DNA of 64,000 nt. Origin: Terriglobia bacterium (GTDB taxonomy: Bacteria > Acidobacteriota > Terriglobia > Terriglobales > Acidobacteriaceae). Below are positions 43,273 to 52,914 of this stretch, in pieces. The stretch spans positions 213,223 through 277,222 of the forward strand of contig JAIQGL010000017.1 in NCBI GenBank assembly GCA_020072585.1. Direction: 5' to 3'. How positions within the stretch are numbered: the first letter of the stretch is position 1; each line of letters opens with the position of its first letter. The notes under the pieces were generated by a model, which saw only the letters and a list, made by a program, of their open reading frames with translations, had not been told where the DNA came from and ran no database searches. The position numbers were made by a program, and so were the translations under genes.

Positions 43273-45882
43273 ATGTTCTGGCGCAAACGCAAGGATTCAG
43301 ACTTCACAGCAGAAATTTCCGCACACCTGGAACTTGAAATCGAGCGGCTGCGCGCCGAAGGCATGAGCCAGGCAGAGGCTGAGGCAAAAGCCCGCCGTGA
43401 ATTTGGCAACGTGAGGCTTGCTGAAGAACGCTTTCACGAATCGAACCGCTGGATGCTACTGGAGCATCTGCGCCGCGACCTCAGCTACGCTCTCCGCATG
43501 CTGATGCGGAACCCTAGCTTCACGCTGGTGGCCGTAATCTCACTGGCACTGGGGATCGGCGTGAATGCGCTGGTGTTCAGCGTGGTGAACGCTCTGGTAC
43601 TGCGCCCTTTACCTGTGGAGCATCCGGGACAGCTCGTTTTTCTGGAGAATTCGCGTTCCAACGCCGGCCAGTCTTTTCCCATGTATCGCGAGATACGCGA
43701 CCACAATGAGGTCTTTTCCGGCACTCTTGGCTATCGGGTGACACAAGTGGAATTGGAATCGCACTCCGGGGCCGTCCGCAGCTGGGGCTATCTGGCGACG
43801 GGTAATTACTTTGACGTGCTGGGGGTGAAGCCAATGCTGGGGCGGTTTTTCCATGCAGAGGATGACGTGAGTCCCGGAGGCAGCCCATATGCAGTTTTGA
43901 GTTACGGCTCATGGCAGGCGCGTTTTGCGGCAGACCGTGACATTGTAGGTAAGACTATCCGGATCAATCGGCAACCTTACACGGTGATCGGCGTGGCTCC
44001 GCGCAGCTTCCACGGGACTGAGGTCTTTTACTGGCCGGAAGTCTGGGTGCCGATGATGATGCAGGCGCAGATCGAGCCAGGAAACGCATGGCTGGAGGAG
44101 CCCGCCACTTTTAACACATGGGTCATTGGACGGCTCAAACCCGAAATCGAGCTCAAACAGGCAACAGCAAATCTGAACACTATTGCGGCGCGGCTGGCGC
44201 GGCAAAATCCAGGAGCGAATGAAGGAATATCTTTTTTTCTCACGCGGCCGGGGCTGATCGGAGACACAATAGGAGCACCAACGCGCGCTTTTTCCTTCGG
44301 CGTGCTTGTATTGGCCGGATTAGTCCTGCTGACCGCCTGCGCCAATCTGGCCAGCCTGGTGACTGCACGCGCCGCAGACCGGCAGCGTGAAATCGCGATC
44401 CGTCTTTCCATTGGCGCTACACGCGGCCGCGTGGTGCGACAGTTGCTTACAGAAATGCTGGTGCTCTCCGTTCTGGGCGGCGTTGCCGGATATGGACTGG
44501 CTTCGCTGCTTTCCGGAGTCCTCAGCACTTGGCGCGCCCCCATGGATTTTCCCGTTCAGTTTGACGTAAGCCCTGACTGGCGGGTCTTCTGCTTTGCGGC
44601 ACTGGTCTCTGTTGTTGCCGGCATCTTGTTCGGTCTGGCTCCGGCGCGTCAGGCCTCCCGCACAGACGCCAATGCAGTCTTGAAAGGCGAGGTATCCGGC
44701 TTCCAGGGCCGACGACTGGCGTTGCGTGATGTTCTGGTGGCCGTGCAGGTAGCGTTGTGTTTTGTTCTGGTATCGGCCTGCCTGCTTTCTCTGCGCGGCC
44801 TGCAACGATCTTTGACGATGCACCTTGGCTTTGAACCGAATGGCGTAAGCATGGCCGCGTTTGACCTGGGATTGGCCGGTTATTCAGAACAACGCGGACG
44901 CGACTTCCAGCGGCGCGCACTGGAAACCCTGGAGCAGTTGCCGGGCGTGCGTTCAGCAGCCTTCTCCAACTCCGTGCCGCTCAGTATCGACCAGTCACAC
45001 AGCACCATCTATCCGGAAGACCAGCCCAACCTAACGGCCTCCACCGCGCCGGTGGCAATCATGTACCAGGTATCGCCTCATTTTTTTGAAACCATGAAGA
45101 TCCACATGCTTGTGGGGCGCGATTTTGACTGGCATGACGATGCCCAATCTTCGCGCAAAGTAGTGGTGAACATGGCATTCGCGCGGCAGATCCTGCATTC
45201 AGAGAATCCGATTGGAAAACGGTTTGGCCGGGGGCCGAAGGGAGCGAAGCAAGAGATCATTGGGGTTGTGGAAGATGGCAAGTACATGAATCCCACGGAA
45301 GGCGAAACGCCGGTATTGTTTGAGCCGATGACACAGCGTTACAACACTATGACCACGATGCTCGTCAGCTCGTCATTGCCGGAGTCGCAGATGACGGAGA
45401 AAGTCCGCCAGGCAATGGCGCAGCTCGATCCGGAATTGCCGCTCTTTGGCACCGGACCGCTCCGTCAGGTCCTGGCCTTCGCATTCCTCCCATTACACGC
45501 GGCAGTGATTGCATTAAGCGCATTCGGCTTGCTGGCGCTCGTTCTGGCATTGACCGGGATCCACGGCCTGGTGGCTTATGGCGTGGCCCGGCGTGTGCGC
45601 GAAATTGGCATCAGGGTTGCCATTGGAGCAACTCCGTGGCAGGTAATCAGATTGGTGCTGGCCAGAATATTTACTTTGCTTGGTCTGGGTGCGATGATCG
45701 GCCTTGCTCTGGCGCTGGCTGCAGGCCGCTTGCTGGAAACGGTCATATTTGGATCAGTGAGAGACCCGCTTGTGTTTGCCGACGTCTACGCAACCATGAT
45801 CGTGCTGGGATTGATTTCTTCCTGGGCCCCAACACGGCGCGCGTTGCGGATTGAACCGACGGTTGCGCTAAGACATGAGTAG
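43273..45882 (+). CDS. ADOP-family orphan ABC permease
   Basis: An 869-residue permease of the 'acidobacterial duplicated orphan permease' type. An N-terminal cytoplasmic stretch (about 1-65) with AEAEAKARREFGNV is followed by a first membrane helix (about 80-100, FTLVAVISLALGIGVNALVF). A MacB-type periplasmic domain and an FtsX domain come next (around 350-460, with TARAADRQREIAIRLSIGATRG), and a second MacB/FtsX set ends EIGIRVAIGATPWQV and ALRIEPTVALRHE. Family knowledge: a MacB-like permease without its own ATPase; role in efflux or signalling, mostly unknown. It forms an operon with padR. Confidence 0.93.
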   Translation: MFWRKRKDSDFTAEISAHLELEIERLRAEGMSQAEAEAKARREFGNVRLAEERFHESNRWMLLEHLRRDLSYALRMLMRNPSFTLVAVISLALGIGVNALVFSVVNALVLRPLPVEHPGQLVFLENSRSNAGQSFPMYREIRDHNEVFSGTLGYRVTQVELESHSGAVRSWGYLATGNYFDVLGVKPMLGRFFHAEDDVSPGGSPYAVLSYGSWQARFAADRDIVGKTIRINRQPYTVIGVAPRSFHGTEVFYWPEVWVPMMMQAQIEPGNAWLEEPATFNTWVIGRLKPEIELKQATANLNTIAARLARQNPGANEGISFFLTRPGLIGDTIGAPTRAFSFGVLVLAGLVLLTACANLASLVTARAADRQREIAIRLSIGATRGRVVRQLLTEMLVLSVLGGVAGYGLASLLSGVLSTWRAPMDFPVQFDVSPDWRVFCFAALVSVVAGILFGLAPARQASRTDANAVLKGEVSGFQGRRLALRDVLVAVQVALCFVLVSACLLSLRGLQRSLTMHLGFEPNGVSMAAFDLGLAGYSEQRGRDFQRRALETLEQLPGVRSAAFSNSVPLSIDQSHSTIYPEDQPNLTASTAPVAIMYQVSPHFFETMKIHMLVGRDFDWHDDAQSSRKVVVNMAFARQILHSENPIGKRFGRGPKGAKQEIIGVVEDGKYMNPTEGETPVLFEPMTQRYNTMTTMLVSSSLPESQMTEKVRQAMAQLDPELPLFGTGPLRQVLAFAFLPLHAAVIALSAFGLLALVLALTGIHGLVAYGVARRVREIGIRVAIGATPWQVIRLVLARIFTLLGLGAMIGLALALAAGRLLETVIFGSVRDPLVFADVYATMIVLGLISSWAPTRRALRIEPTVALRHE

Positions 45883-46096
45883 CGGGTGGTGTTTCCTGAT
45901 TCGCCGTGATGTCCAAAGATTTGCCCACGAATAAGCGCGAATTATGCGAATCATCTACGGACCAATAAACAACTCATAAAAAGGTGCGCCTTATATATCT
46001 ACGCGATAGGGATCCCTCGCTACGCGTCGGGATTTCAGAACATGTCGCGCTTTGCCGCTTTGCGTCCTGCTCTCTGAATCGGTATTTTAGAGACAG
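45883..46096. other. Intergenic region after ADOP gene
   Basis: About 210 bases. Contains repeat copy 3 at 46004-46040. No gene or clear promoter otherwise. Confidence 0.4.
46004..46040 (-). repeat. Dispersed intergenic repeat, copy 3 (inverted)
   Basis: CGATAGGGATCCCTCGCTAC followed by GCGTCGGGATTTCAGAA, the inverted relative of 42746-42781 with a few differences. It ends 57 bases before the acyl-ACP synthetase ATG. Confidence 0.7.
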
Positions 46097-48637
46097 ATGC
46101 CACAGACCTTAGCCGAATATCCCCAGTTACACCTGGCACGCAAGAACGAGGTTGCTTACGTCTACCGTCGCGGGTTTCGCACGCTGCGATGGACATACCG
46201 GCAGCTTGCCGAACTGGCGTTTCGTTTTGCCCGCGAACTGGAGGCCAGGGGGATCGGCAAAGGGGACCGCGTACTGCTGTGGGGTGACAACAGTGCGGAA
46301 TGGATTGGGGCTTTCTTTGGTTGCATGCTGCGCGGCGCCGTTGCCGTCCCAATGGACAGTATTGCCGCTGCCGACTTTGCCCAGCGCGTGGCAGCGGACG
46401 TGGATGCCAAGCTCGTGGTCTGCGCCCGCGCTCTGGCGGAGCACGCGGGTAATCGTCCTTATCTGGAGCTTGAGGGTCTGCGTGACGCAATCGGGCAACG
46501 CTCGGCGGAGCCCTATGCCCCCGTTGCATTCAGCCGTGATGATACAGCTCAGATCGTTTTCACATCGGGGACCACGGCAGAGCCGCGCGGCGTAGTGCTG
46601 ACGCACGGCAATATTCTTTCCAGCGTTGATCCTATTGAACGCGAATTCCCCAAATATCGCCGCTCAGAACGGCTCTTTCATCCGATTCGCTTTCTGGAAC
46701 TGCTGCCGCTGAGCCACGTGTTTGGACAATTTATGGGGATGTTTATCCCCACGCTGCTCGGCGGCACCGTGCATTTTCAGGACAGCTTCAAGCCGACAGA
46801 TATTATCTCCAACATCAAACGTGAACGAATTTCCGTGCTGGTGGCGGTGCCGCGCGTGGTGGAATCCCTGAAGAACAAGCTGCGCGACGACCTGGGACCG
46901 TATATCGAAAAGAACTGGGACAGCGCTGAGAAAGAGCATTTTCTCAAACGCTGGTGGCGCTTCCGCAGGATCCGCCGCCGCTTTGGCTGGAAGTTCTGGG
47001 CCATCATCTCCGGCGGCGCGGCACTCGACCAGAATACTGAAGAGTTCTGGCGACGCCTTGGTTACGTGGTGGTGCAAGGTTATGGGCTTACCGAGACCAG
47101 TTCGATCATCAGTTTGAATCATCCTTTCAAAGTGGGTCGCAGATCGATTGGCAAGGTCCTGCCTGGACGTGAAATGAAGCTTGACCCTGAAACCGGCGAG
47201 ATACTGGTGCGCGGTGAGAACGTGGCGCGGCAGTATTGGCAGGGCAGCGGAATGAAGCCGGTGACCGGCGAAGAAGGCTGGTTTCGGACAGGCGATCTGG
47301 GCGCCATGGATGAAGAAGGCAATCTTTATTTCAAGGGCCGCAGCAAAAACGTGATCGTTACGCCGGCGGGGCTGAAGGTTTATCCAGAGGACCTGGAGCA
47401 GGCGCTGCGGAAACAGCCACAGGTACGCGACTGCGTTGTGGTTGGCGTGGCCAAAGGCGGCAATGCGGAGGCATGCGCCGTGCTGCTCTTGAACAATGGC
47501 GACTCCGGCAGCACCGCGGTGACCAACGCAAACCAGACGCTAGCCGATTTCCAAAAAATACGCCGCTGGTTCGTGTGGCCGGATGACGATTTTCCCCGAA
47601 CATCAACGCAGAAACCCAAGCTTGAGGTGATTCGGAAAGCCGCGGAAGCGCAGCTTAGCGGCGAGGACCCCACCCTTTCGCAAAGAAAGGGAAAGGATGG
47701 GGCACCCGCGCGGTCAGGAGCTCTGGAAGAGCTGGTGGAAAACATAGCGGGACGACATGTTGACCTGAAACCGGGAACGCATCTGGAAAAGGACCTGAGC
47801 CTGAGTTCACTGGACCGGGTGGAGTTGATGTCTGCCATTGAAAACCGTTACCAGGTTGATCTGGGCGACCGGGAGTTTGCCAAAGTGAATACAGTGGCAG
47901 ACCTGGAGAGCTTATTGAAAAAGTCGGCGCCTGAAACAAAGAAAGCTGACTATCCTTACGCGCGTTGGGCGCAAAACCCGCTGGTTCGCTGGATTCGCGT
48001 GCTCGTCTATCATGGCGTAACGCTGCCATACATTATGGTGATGGCGCGACCCAAGGTCATTGGACGGGAGCGGCTGAAGGACTTCCGCGGACCGGCATTG
48101 ATCATCTCCAACCACGTCGCACAGATCGATATTGGGTTCCTGATGGCGGCTCTACCAATGAAGTTGCGCAACCGGCTGGGCGTGGCCATGCAGGGAGAGC
48201 AGCTAAGAAGCATGCGCTATCCGCCGAAGGAATGGTTTTTTGTGAAGCGCTGGTGGGAGCAGTTGCAATACGCGCTGATCGCCGCGTTCTTCAATGTATT
48301 CTCACTGCCGCAACGGGCCAAATACCGCGAGAGTTTTCGCTTTGCCGGCGAACTGGCCGATAACGGCTACAGCGTGGTGATCTTCCCGGAAGGCCGTCGC
48401 ACGGAGACAGGTGAGATGTCACCCTTCCGCAGCGGCATTGGCCTGCTGGCCACGCAGTTGAATTTGCCAATTATCCCCATGCGGATTGATGGGCTGTTCC
48501 CTTTCAAGATCGCGAAGAAACACTATGCGCCTCCGCATGCGGTGCAGGTGCGGATTGGCGATCCGGTGCAGTTTGAACCCACGGCTGATCCAGAGGAGAT
48601 TGCGAAGGAGTTGCAGAGGATTGTGGCAAGCCTCTGA
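46097..48637 (+). CDS. Three-domain acyl-ACP synthetase / carrier / acyltransferase
   Basis: An 846-residue enzyme. Residues 1-520 form an AMP-binding acyl-activating domain (phosphate loop IVFTSGTTAEPRGVVLTHG near 155; QGYGLTETSS). An acyl-carrier-like domain follows (about 545-620) with a candidate phosphopantetheine Ser571 in DLSLSSLDRVEL. A PlsC-type 1-acylglycerol-phosphate acyltransferase ends it (about 640-846): HVAQID (His673-Asp678) and FPEGRR. The layout resembles Aas (acyl-ACP synthetase / lysophospholipid acyltransferase) but with an added carrier domain between. Probable role: activating fatty acids and placing them on lysophospholipids. The exact substrate is not clear. Confidence 0.82.
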   Translation: MPQTLAEYPQLHLARKNEVAYVYRRGFRTLRWTYRQLAELAFRFARELEARGIGKGDRVLLWGDNSAEWIGAFFGCMLRGAVAVPMDSIAAADFAQRVAADVDAKLVVCARALAEHAGNRPYLELEGLRDAIGQRSAEPYAPVAFSRDDTAQIVFTSGTTAEPRGVVLTHGNILSSVDPIEREFPKYRRSERLFHPIRFLELLPLSHVFGQFMGMFIPTLLGGTVHFQDSFKPTDIISNIKRERISVLVAVPRVVESLKNKLRDDLGPYIEKNWDSAEKEHFLKRWWRFRRIRRRFGWKFWAIISGGAALDQNTEEFWRRLGYVVVQGYGLTETSSIISLNHPFKVGRRSIGKVLPGREMKLDPETGEILVRGENVARQYWQGSGMKPVTGEEGWFRTGDLGAMDEEGNLYFKGRSKNVIVTPAGLKVYPEDLEQALRKQPQVRDCVVVGVAKGGNAEACAVLLLNNGDSGSTAVTNANQTLADFQKIRRWFVWPDDDFPRTSTQKPKLEVIRKAAEAQLSGEDPTLSQRKGKDGAPARSGALEELVENIAGRHVDLKPGTHLEKDLSLSSLDRVELMSAIENRYQVDLGDREFAKVNTVADLESLLKKSAPETKKADYPYARWAQNPLVRWIRVLVYHGVTLPYIMVMARPKVIGRERLKDFRGPALIISNHVAQIDIGFLMAALPMKLRNRLGVAMQGEQLRSMRYPPKEWFFVKRWWEQLQYALIAAFFNVFSLPQRAKYRESFRFAGELADNGYSVVIFPEGRRTETGEMSPFRSGIGLLATQLNLPIIPMRIDGLFPFKIAKKHYAPPHAVQVRIGDPVQFEPTADPEEIAKELQRIVASL

Positions 48638-48660
48638 TTCCCGGTCGCGGGAAAAACCTT

Positions 48661-48690
48661 ACCACGGATGAACACGGATCACGCGGATTT
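48661..48690. repeat. GGA-type intergenic repeat
   Basis: ACCACGGATGAACACGGATC followed by ACGCGGATTT: a tandem-like degenerate repeat related to those at 57598 and 63804. Confidence 0.45.
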
Positions 48691-48693
48691 TGA

Positions 48694-49257
48694 CTAACGA
48701 ACAACTATCTTCACGATTGGTGCGGTAATTTTTCCTGGCAAGACAGTGATACCCCTTTGCGCCAATACTTCCGTATCTTCCTCAGGAATCCGAGCGGGTA
48801 GAAATTCAGCCTTAATAGTGTAGGCGCCCTTTCGAGTCTTTACTGTTCGAGCTGTCTCTTCGCCATATAAATCATTGGGGTCGAGCTTAATCCAATCATC
48901 CGTCTTGCCAACTTCCGAGACTACGCGCTCCAAAAACTCCTGACTAGGAAAGAAATCCGCAGCACATCCTGCTTGCTGTGCTTCCTGTCCGTTCGCATCA
49001 AGGATTCTCAGATCTACGAAGACGAAAAAATCGCTGCTGCACAAACGGGAAAAACGCTCTACTGTAACTGAGCTTTCACCACGGTTCGTCAGAACCAACC
49101 TTAAGACAATTGGCTCATTGGGGTGAAAAACTGTTTTAACGGGCACAACTTCAAAGGTAACTTTTACTGTCTGAGCCCGATTCTGGCAGGCCGGAGTAAT
49201 AGGGGGTGCAGCAATGCATGCTACGAGAATCAATCCGCCTAGTTTTGATAGTGACAT
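48694..49257 (-). CDS. Exported protein of unknown function
   Basis: A 187-residue protein with a signal sequence (about 1-23, LGGLILVACIAAPPITPAC; the last residues could be a lipobox). The mature part is an immunoglobulin-like beta domain: VTFEVVPVKTVFHPNEPIVLRLVLTNRGESSVTVE and KGAYTIKAEFLPARIPEE. Such domains occur in secreted proteins with filling roles. No family recognised. Its gene lies in the gap between two plus-strand genes and faces the aminotransferase start by 108 bp. Confidence 0.6.
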   Translation of the reverse strand: MSLSKLGGLILVACIAAPPITPACQNRAQTVKVTFEVVPVKTVFHPNEPIVLRLVLTNRGESSVTVERFSRLCSSDFFVFVDLRILDANGQEAQQAGCAADFFPSQEFLERVVSEVGKTDDWIKLDPNDLYGEETARTVKTRKGAYTIKAEFLPARIPEEDTEVLAQRGITVLPGKITAPIVKIVVR

Positions 49258-49364
49258 TCAGAAGATCTTATCTCAATCCTTTACAACAACGCAGCGACTT
49301 TATAGATCATTGAGGTGTTCCACAACAGATCATAGTTCGTCTACACTTGTCCCTCGGAGCATCC

Positions 49365-50537
49365 ATGATCCATACTGGCCGCCATTTTCTTCAGATTCCA
49401 GGCCCCACAAACGTTCCTGACCGCGTTCTGCGCGCTACGGACCGTCCTGTCATCGATCATCGTGGGCCGGAATTTGCCGTGCTTGGCGCTGAGGTACTGG
49501 AAGGGCTGAAGGCGGTTTTCAAGACCAACGGGCCTGTCGTTATTTATCCAAGCTCTGGTTCAGGCGCGTGGGAAGCGGCCATAGTCAACACGCTTTCAGC
49601 CGGCGACCGCGTGCTGATGTTTGAGACCGGGCATTTCTCCAATCTCTGGCGAGACATTGCGCTCAGGCACGGCCTGAACGTGGATTACGTTCCCGGAAAC
49701 TGGCGGCGCGGCGCACAGAGCGCTGACGCGGAGCAGAAACTCAAAGAAGATACGCAGAAGGCGATCAAGGCCGTAATGGTGGTCCACAATGAGACTTCCA
49801 CGGGCGTTACCAGCCGCATTGCCGAGGTCCGCCAGGCCATGGACAGAGCGCGCCATCCGGCGCTGCTGATGGTGGATACCATCTCATCGCTTGCGTCCAT
49901 CGACTACCGGCATGACGAGTGGGGCGTGGACGTGACCGTGGGCGGCTCGCAAAAAGGATTGATGCTCCCGCCGGGACTGAGCTTCAACGCTGTCTCAGAG
50001 AAGGCGCTGGCCGCAAACAAGTCAGCAACAATGTCGCGCTATTACTGGGATTGGCAGGAGATGCTCAAGCCGAACCGAGCCGGGTTCTTTCCTTACACTC
50101 CGGCGACGAACCTTTTGTGGGGCCTGCGCGAAGCCCTGGCCATGCTGCAGGAAGAAGGCCTGGCGAACGTGTTTCGCCGCCATGACCGCCATGCTGAAGC
50201 AACACGCGCCGCAGTAAAAGCGTGGGGCCTGGAAGTGTGGTGTGAGGAGCCAAAGGAATATTCCAGCTCACTTACAGCGGTGCTGATGCCGCAAGGCCAT
50301 GATGCCGACAAACTGCGGGAAATTATTCTTGCGGCCTTTGACATGTCTCTGGGCACCGGGCTGGCCAAGCTGGCGGGGAAAGTCTTTCGCATTGGGCATC
50401 TGGGCCATTTCAACGACCTGATGCTGGCGGGCACGTTAAGCGGAGTCGAGATGGGACTGCAACTGGCCGGTATGCCGCACAAAGCCGGAGGAGTAAGCGC
50501 GGCTCTTGTTAGCCTTGCGAAGAATCATCGGCCATGA
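49365..50537 (+). CDS. Class V aminotransferase (serine-glyoxylate type)
   Basis: A 390-residue PLP enzyme. The beginning HFLQIPGPTNVPDRVLRATDRPVIDHRGPEF is typical of serine/alanine-glyoxylate aminotransferases. The cofactor Lys197 is in GGSQKGLMLPPGL and a conserved YWDWQEML region follows. Family knowledge: it transfers the amino group from serine (or alanine) to glyoxylate, giving hydroxypyruvate and glycine. Substrate choice is not certain from sequence. ATG 49365 follows GGAG; six further codons upstream are in frame. No other photorespiration-like or serine-cycle gene is nearby. Confidence 0.88.
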   Translation: MIHTGRHFLQIPGPTNVPDRVLRATDRPVIDHRGPEFAVLGAEVLEGLKAVFKTNGPVVIYPSSGSGAWEAAIVNTLSAGDRVLMFETGHFSNLWRDIALRHGLNVDYVPGNWRRGAQSADAEQKLKEDTQKAIKAVMVVHNETSTGVTSRIAEVRQAMDRARHPALLMVDTISSLASIDYRHDEWGVDVTVGGSQKGLMLPPGLSFNAVSEKALAANKSATMSRYYWDWQEMLKPNRAGFFPYTPATNLLWGLREALAMLQEEGLANVFRRHDRHAEATRAAVKAWGLEVWCEEPKEYSSSLTAVLMPQGHDADKLREIILAAFDMSLGTGLAKLAGKVFRIGHLGHFNDLMLAGTLSGVEMGLQLAGMPHKAGGVSAALVSLAKNHRP

Positions 50538-50705
50538 TGTGCTACAGACGGAAACTGCTTTCCGAATGGCCCTAATCAGCGTCTAACAAATGACGTTTTG
50601 CCACGTGAGCCGGGAGCTCTGCAATTCAAGATTTAAGTTAAAATAGCAAAACACTGCAAGCCGTGAGTCAATTACACAAATAACAAGTCCAAGAGGAGAC
50701 GATTG

Positions 50706-51755
50706 ATGTCCGCCGTAGCTACCCATCCGCCTAACACAGAGCAACAACCCAATGCCGCAGAACGTATTATGCAACTGGCGACAGGATACATGGCCTCAAT
50801 CTCAATTCACATTGTTGCCAAGCTGGGCATTGCTGACCTGCTGAAGGATGGCCCCCGAAATGTCTCTGAACTTGCCGCCGCCACCAACACCAACCAAGAC
50901 CGGCTGTACCGCGTGCTTCGCGCGCTGGCGAGCGTGGGAATATTTACGGAAATTGACGCGCGCAAGTTTGCGCTAACGCCGGCAGCCGAAACTTTGCGGT
51001 CAGACGTGCAGGGATCCATACGTCCCATGGCGATCTGGATTGGAGACCCTCTGCATTTCCGCGTCTATGGCGAAATGATGCACACAGTGAAAACAGGCGC
51101 ACCCACCTTTGACCATGTAATGGGCAAACCGGTCTTTGAATACTTTCCTACTGATCCAGCGGAATCCGAGGTCTTTAATTCCGCCATGACATGCTTCAGC
51201 GAAATGGTGACGCCTGCGGTGCTGGATGCCTATGATTTCTCTGGAATCGGAACCCTGATGGACGTGGCCGGCGGGCATGGAGCACTGCTGCGCAGCATCC
51301 TTGCAAAGTATCCTTCCATGCGCGGCATCGTGATCGACCTTGAGCACGTGGTGCAGGGCGCAAAGCAACTGCCGGAAAATCAAGCGATGGCTCATCGCTG
51401 CGAATTTCTGTGCGCTGATTTCTTTGCCGCAGTACCCGCGAACGCTGACGCGATCATCATGAAGCACATTATCCATGATTGGGATGACGCAGAGGCTGTA
51501 ACCATCCTAAGAAATTGCCGTAAGGCGCTGGCGGGGAAACCCAATGCAAAAGTATTGCTCGTGGAAAGCGTGATTGCACCCGGGGATGCACCGCAACTCG
51601 GCAAGTTTATTGACCTGGAAATGATGGCCTTTCCCGGAGGACGCGAGCGGACCGAAGAGGAATTCCGGAGATTATTTGCCGCAGCGGGGTTGAGGTTGAC
51701 GCGCATTGTACCCACCAACGCACCGTTATGGGTGGTGGAGGGAGTGCTGGCCTGA
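50706..51755 (+). CDS. SAM-dependent O-methyltransferase (acetylserotonin OMT-like)
   Basis: A 349-residue methyltransferase. An N-terminal winged-helix dimerisation domain (about 15-100; ELAAATNTNQDRLYRVLRALASVGIF) precedes a Rossmann SAM domain: TLMDVAGGHGALLRSIL (SAM loop, about 185), then the acidic YPSMRGIVIDL and catalytic KHIIHDWDDAEAV, where His acts as base in plant and bacterial small-molecule OMTs. Similar bacterial enzymes methylate hydroxyneurosporene or other phenolic and carotenoid hydroxyls; the substrate here is unknown. ATG 50706 follows GAGGAG. The upstream gap is AT-rich. Confidence 0.88.
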   Translation: MSAVATHPPNTEQQPNAAERIMQLATGYMASISIHIVAKLGIADLLKDGPRNVSELAAATNTNQDRLYRVLRALASVGIFTEIDARKFALTPAAETLRSDVQGSIRPMAIWIGDPLHFRVYGEMMHTVKTGAPTFDHVMGKPVFEYFPTDPAESEVFNSAMTCFSEMVTPAVLDAYDFSGIGTLMDVAGGHGALLRSILAKYPSMRGIVIDLEHVVQGAKQLPENQAMAHRCEFLCADFFAAVPANADAIIMKHIIHDWDDAEAVTILRNCRKALAGKPNAKVLLVESVIAPGDAPQLGKFIDLEMMAFPGGRERTEEEFRRLFAAAGLRLTRIVPTNAPLWVVEGVLA

Positions 51756-51779
51756 GGTGGTCCCGGGAACCGATGACGC

Positions 51780-52202
51780 TTAGTGCTGCTCGTCTTTGAG
51801 ATTGCGGAAGTTCGCGCGGTGCTCGCGAATGAGACGGTCAAGGCGGGATTGCAGCACGCTGACAGAATCGAACAAAGTCTGTATCCCGCCGGACTCCCAG
51901 CTAACGTCCTGGTGCTCAAGATCGACGGAGAGGTCCCGTATCATCTGTGCGAAACGACGAATTCGCTCCGCCGCAAGGAAAGAAGCCAGAAGTTCTTTTC
52001 GTCCCGGCTGAGCATTGTGAAGTTCGCTGGCGGTCCAGGCCGCCATGCGGATTTCGTCAACGGCGTGGCGAAAATCATGCAACGCCGCGGCATCAGAAAT
52101 GGGCGATGACTTTAATTCCTGCTCAAGTCCGCGCAACTCTGCGGTGAGGCTGCGAAGCCGGGAAGCGAGTTGGAAACTTTTATCTGCCATGCTCTTGCGC
52201 AT
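51780..52202 (-). CDS. Small helical protein of unknown function
   Basis: A 140-residue protein that is almost entirely helical (SFQLASRLRSLTAELRGLEQ, HAVDEIRMAAWTASEL, LLASFLAAERIRRFAQMIRDL), with coiled-coil-like heptads and no signal peptide. Family unknown. A second ATG four codons into the frame (MADKSF) may be the true start; neither has a clear ribosome site. Convergent with the methyltransferase, 24 bp apart. Confidence 0.55.
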   Translation of the reverse strand: MRKSMADKSFQLASRLRSLTAELRGLEQELKSSPISDAAALHDFRHAVDEIRMAAWTASELHNAQPGRKELLASFLAAERIRRFAQMIRDLSVDLEHQDVSWESGGIQTLFDSVSVLQSRLDRLIREHRANFRNLKDEQH

Positions 52203-52379
52203 CTATTTTGATGCGTGGGAGGTCTGAAGTGCAGCATATTTCCGCACGAACATGGCCACTGGAGACGGGCTTCGTCTGGGCGGGTCCGGATTGTCCTTAG
52301 GTAACTGGCCCTTGGCATGTCTCTCTGCCAGGGCCGCATAAACATTGGCCAAAACTGCGTTGCCGCCGAGAGCAATCAG

Positions 52380-52853
52380 CTATTTTTTCCTATGATGTTT
52401 CTCCGGGACAACAGCAATGGCATCCACTTCAAGCAAATAGTCATCCTGGAAAAGCGCGGCAACACCCACCAGTGTGCTGGCCGGAGGCTTATCTTTATTC
52501 ACATACGCGCTACGGACTTCACGCAGAGTGGGAAGGTATTCCGGCTTGTATCCCTTCACGTACCAGTTAATTTTGACGACGTCGTTGAAGGTGGCGCCAG
52601 CGGCTGCCAAGGCCGTTTTCAGGTTCTCAAAAACCTGCGTGGCCTGGGCTTTTAGATCATCTTTGCCGACGACCTTCCCTTGTTTATCATTTGCCACCTG
52701 ACCGGCAATGAAAATCATTTTACCGGGACTGGCCACAACAACATGGCTATAACTGGGGCTAGGTGCAAGCCCTTCCGGCTTGAGGAATTCAGTTTGAGCA
52801 GTAAGAGGAGCACAACCGATTACGGCAAGAAATATTGCGGCGATGGTTTTCAT
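52380..52853 (-). CDS. Exported RidA/YjgF-family protein
   Basis: A 157-residue RidA-fold protein with an N-terminal signal peptide (about 1-20, FLAVIGCAPLTAQ). The RidA core is in YSHVVVASPGKMIFIAGQVANDKQGKVV, QATQVFENLKTALAAAGATFNDVVKINWYV and ASTLVGVAALFQDDYLLEVDAIAVV. Cytosolic RidA deaminates reactive enamines; the conserved Arg of RidA in the last motif is not visible (R replaced near LVGVAALF), so it may be a Rid-like protein of another subgroup. A periplasmic location is odd for that reaction, so the role is uncertain. Confidence 0.82.
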   Translation of the reverse strand: MKTIAAIFLAVIGCAPLTAQTEFLKPEGLAPSPSYSHVVVASPGKMIFIAGQVANDKQGKVVGKDDLKAQATQVFENLKTALAAAGATFNDVVKINWYVKGYKPEYLPTLREVRSAYVNKDKPPASTLVGVAALFQDDYLLEVDAIAVVPEKHHRKK

Positions 52854-52914
52854 AGACCTTTGGATTATAAAATGCGCGGACCGGTTTCTTTATTGCGCAT
52901 TGCTCACAGAAGAC

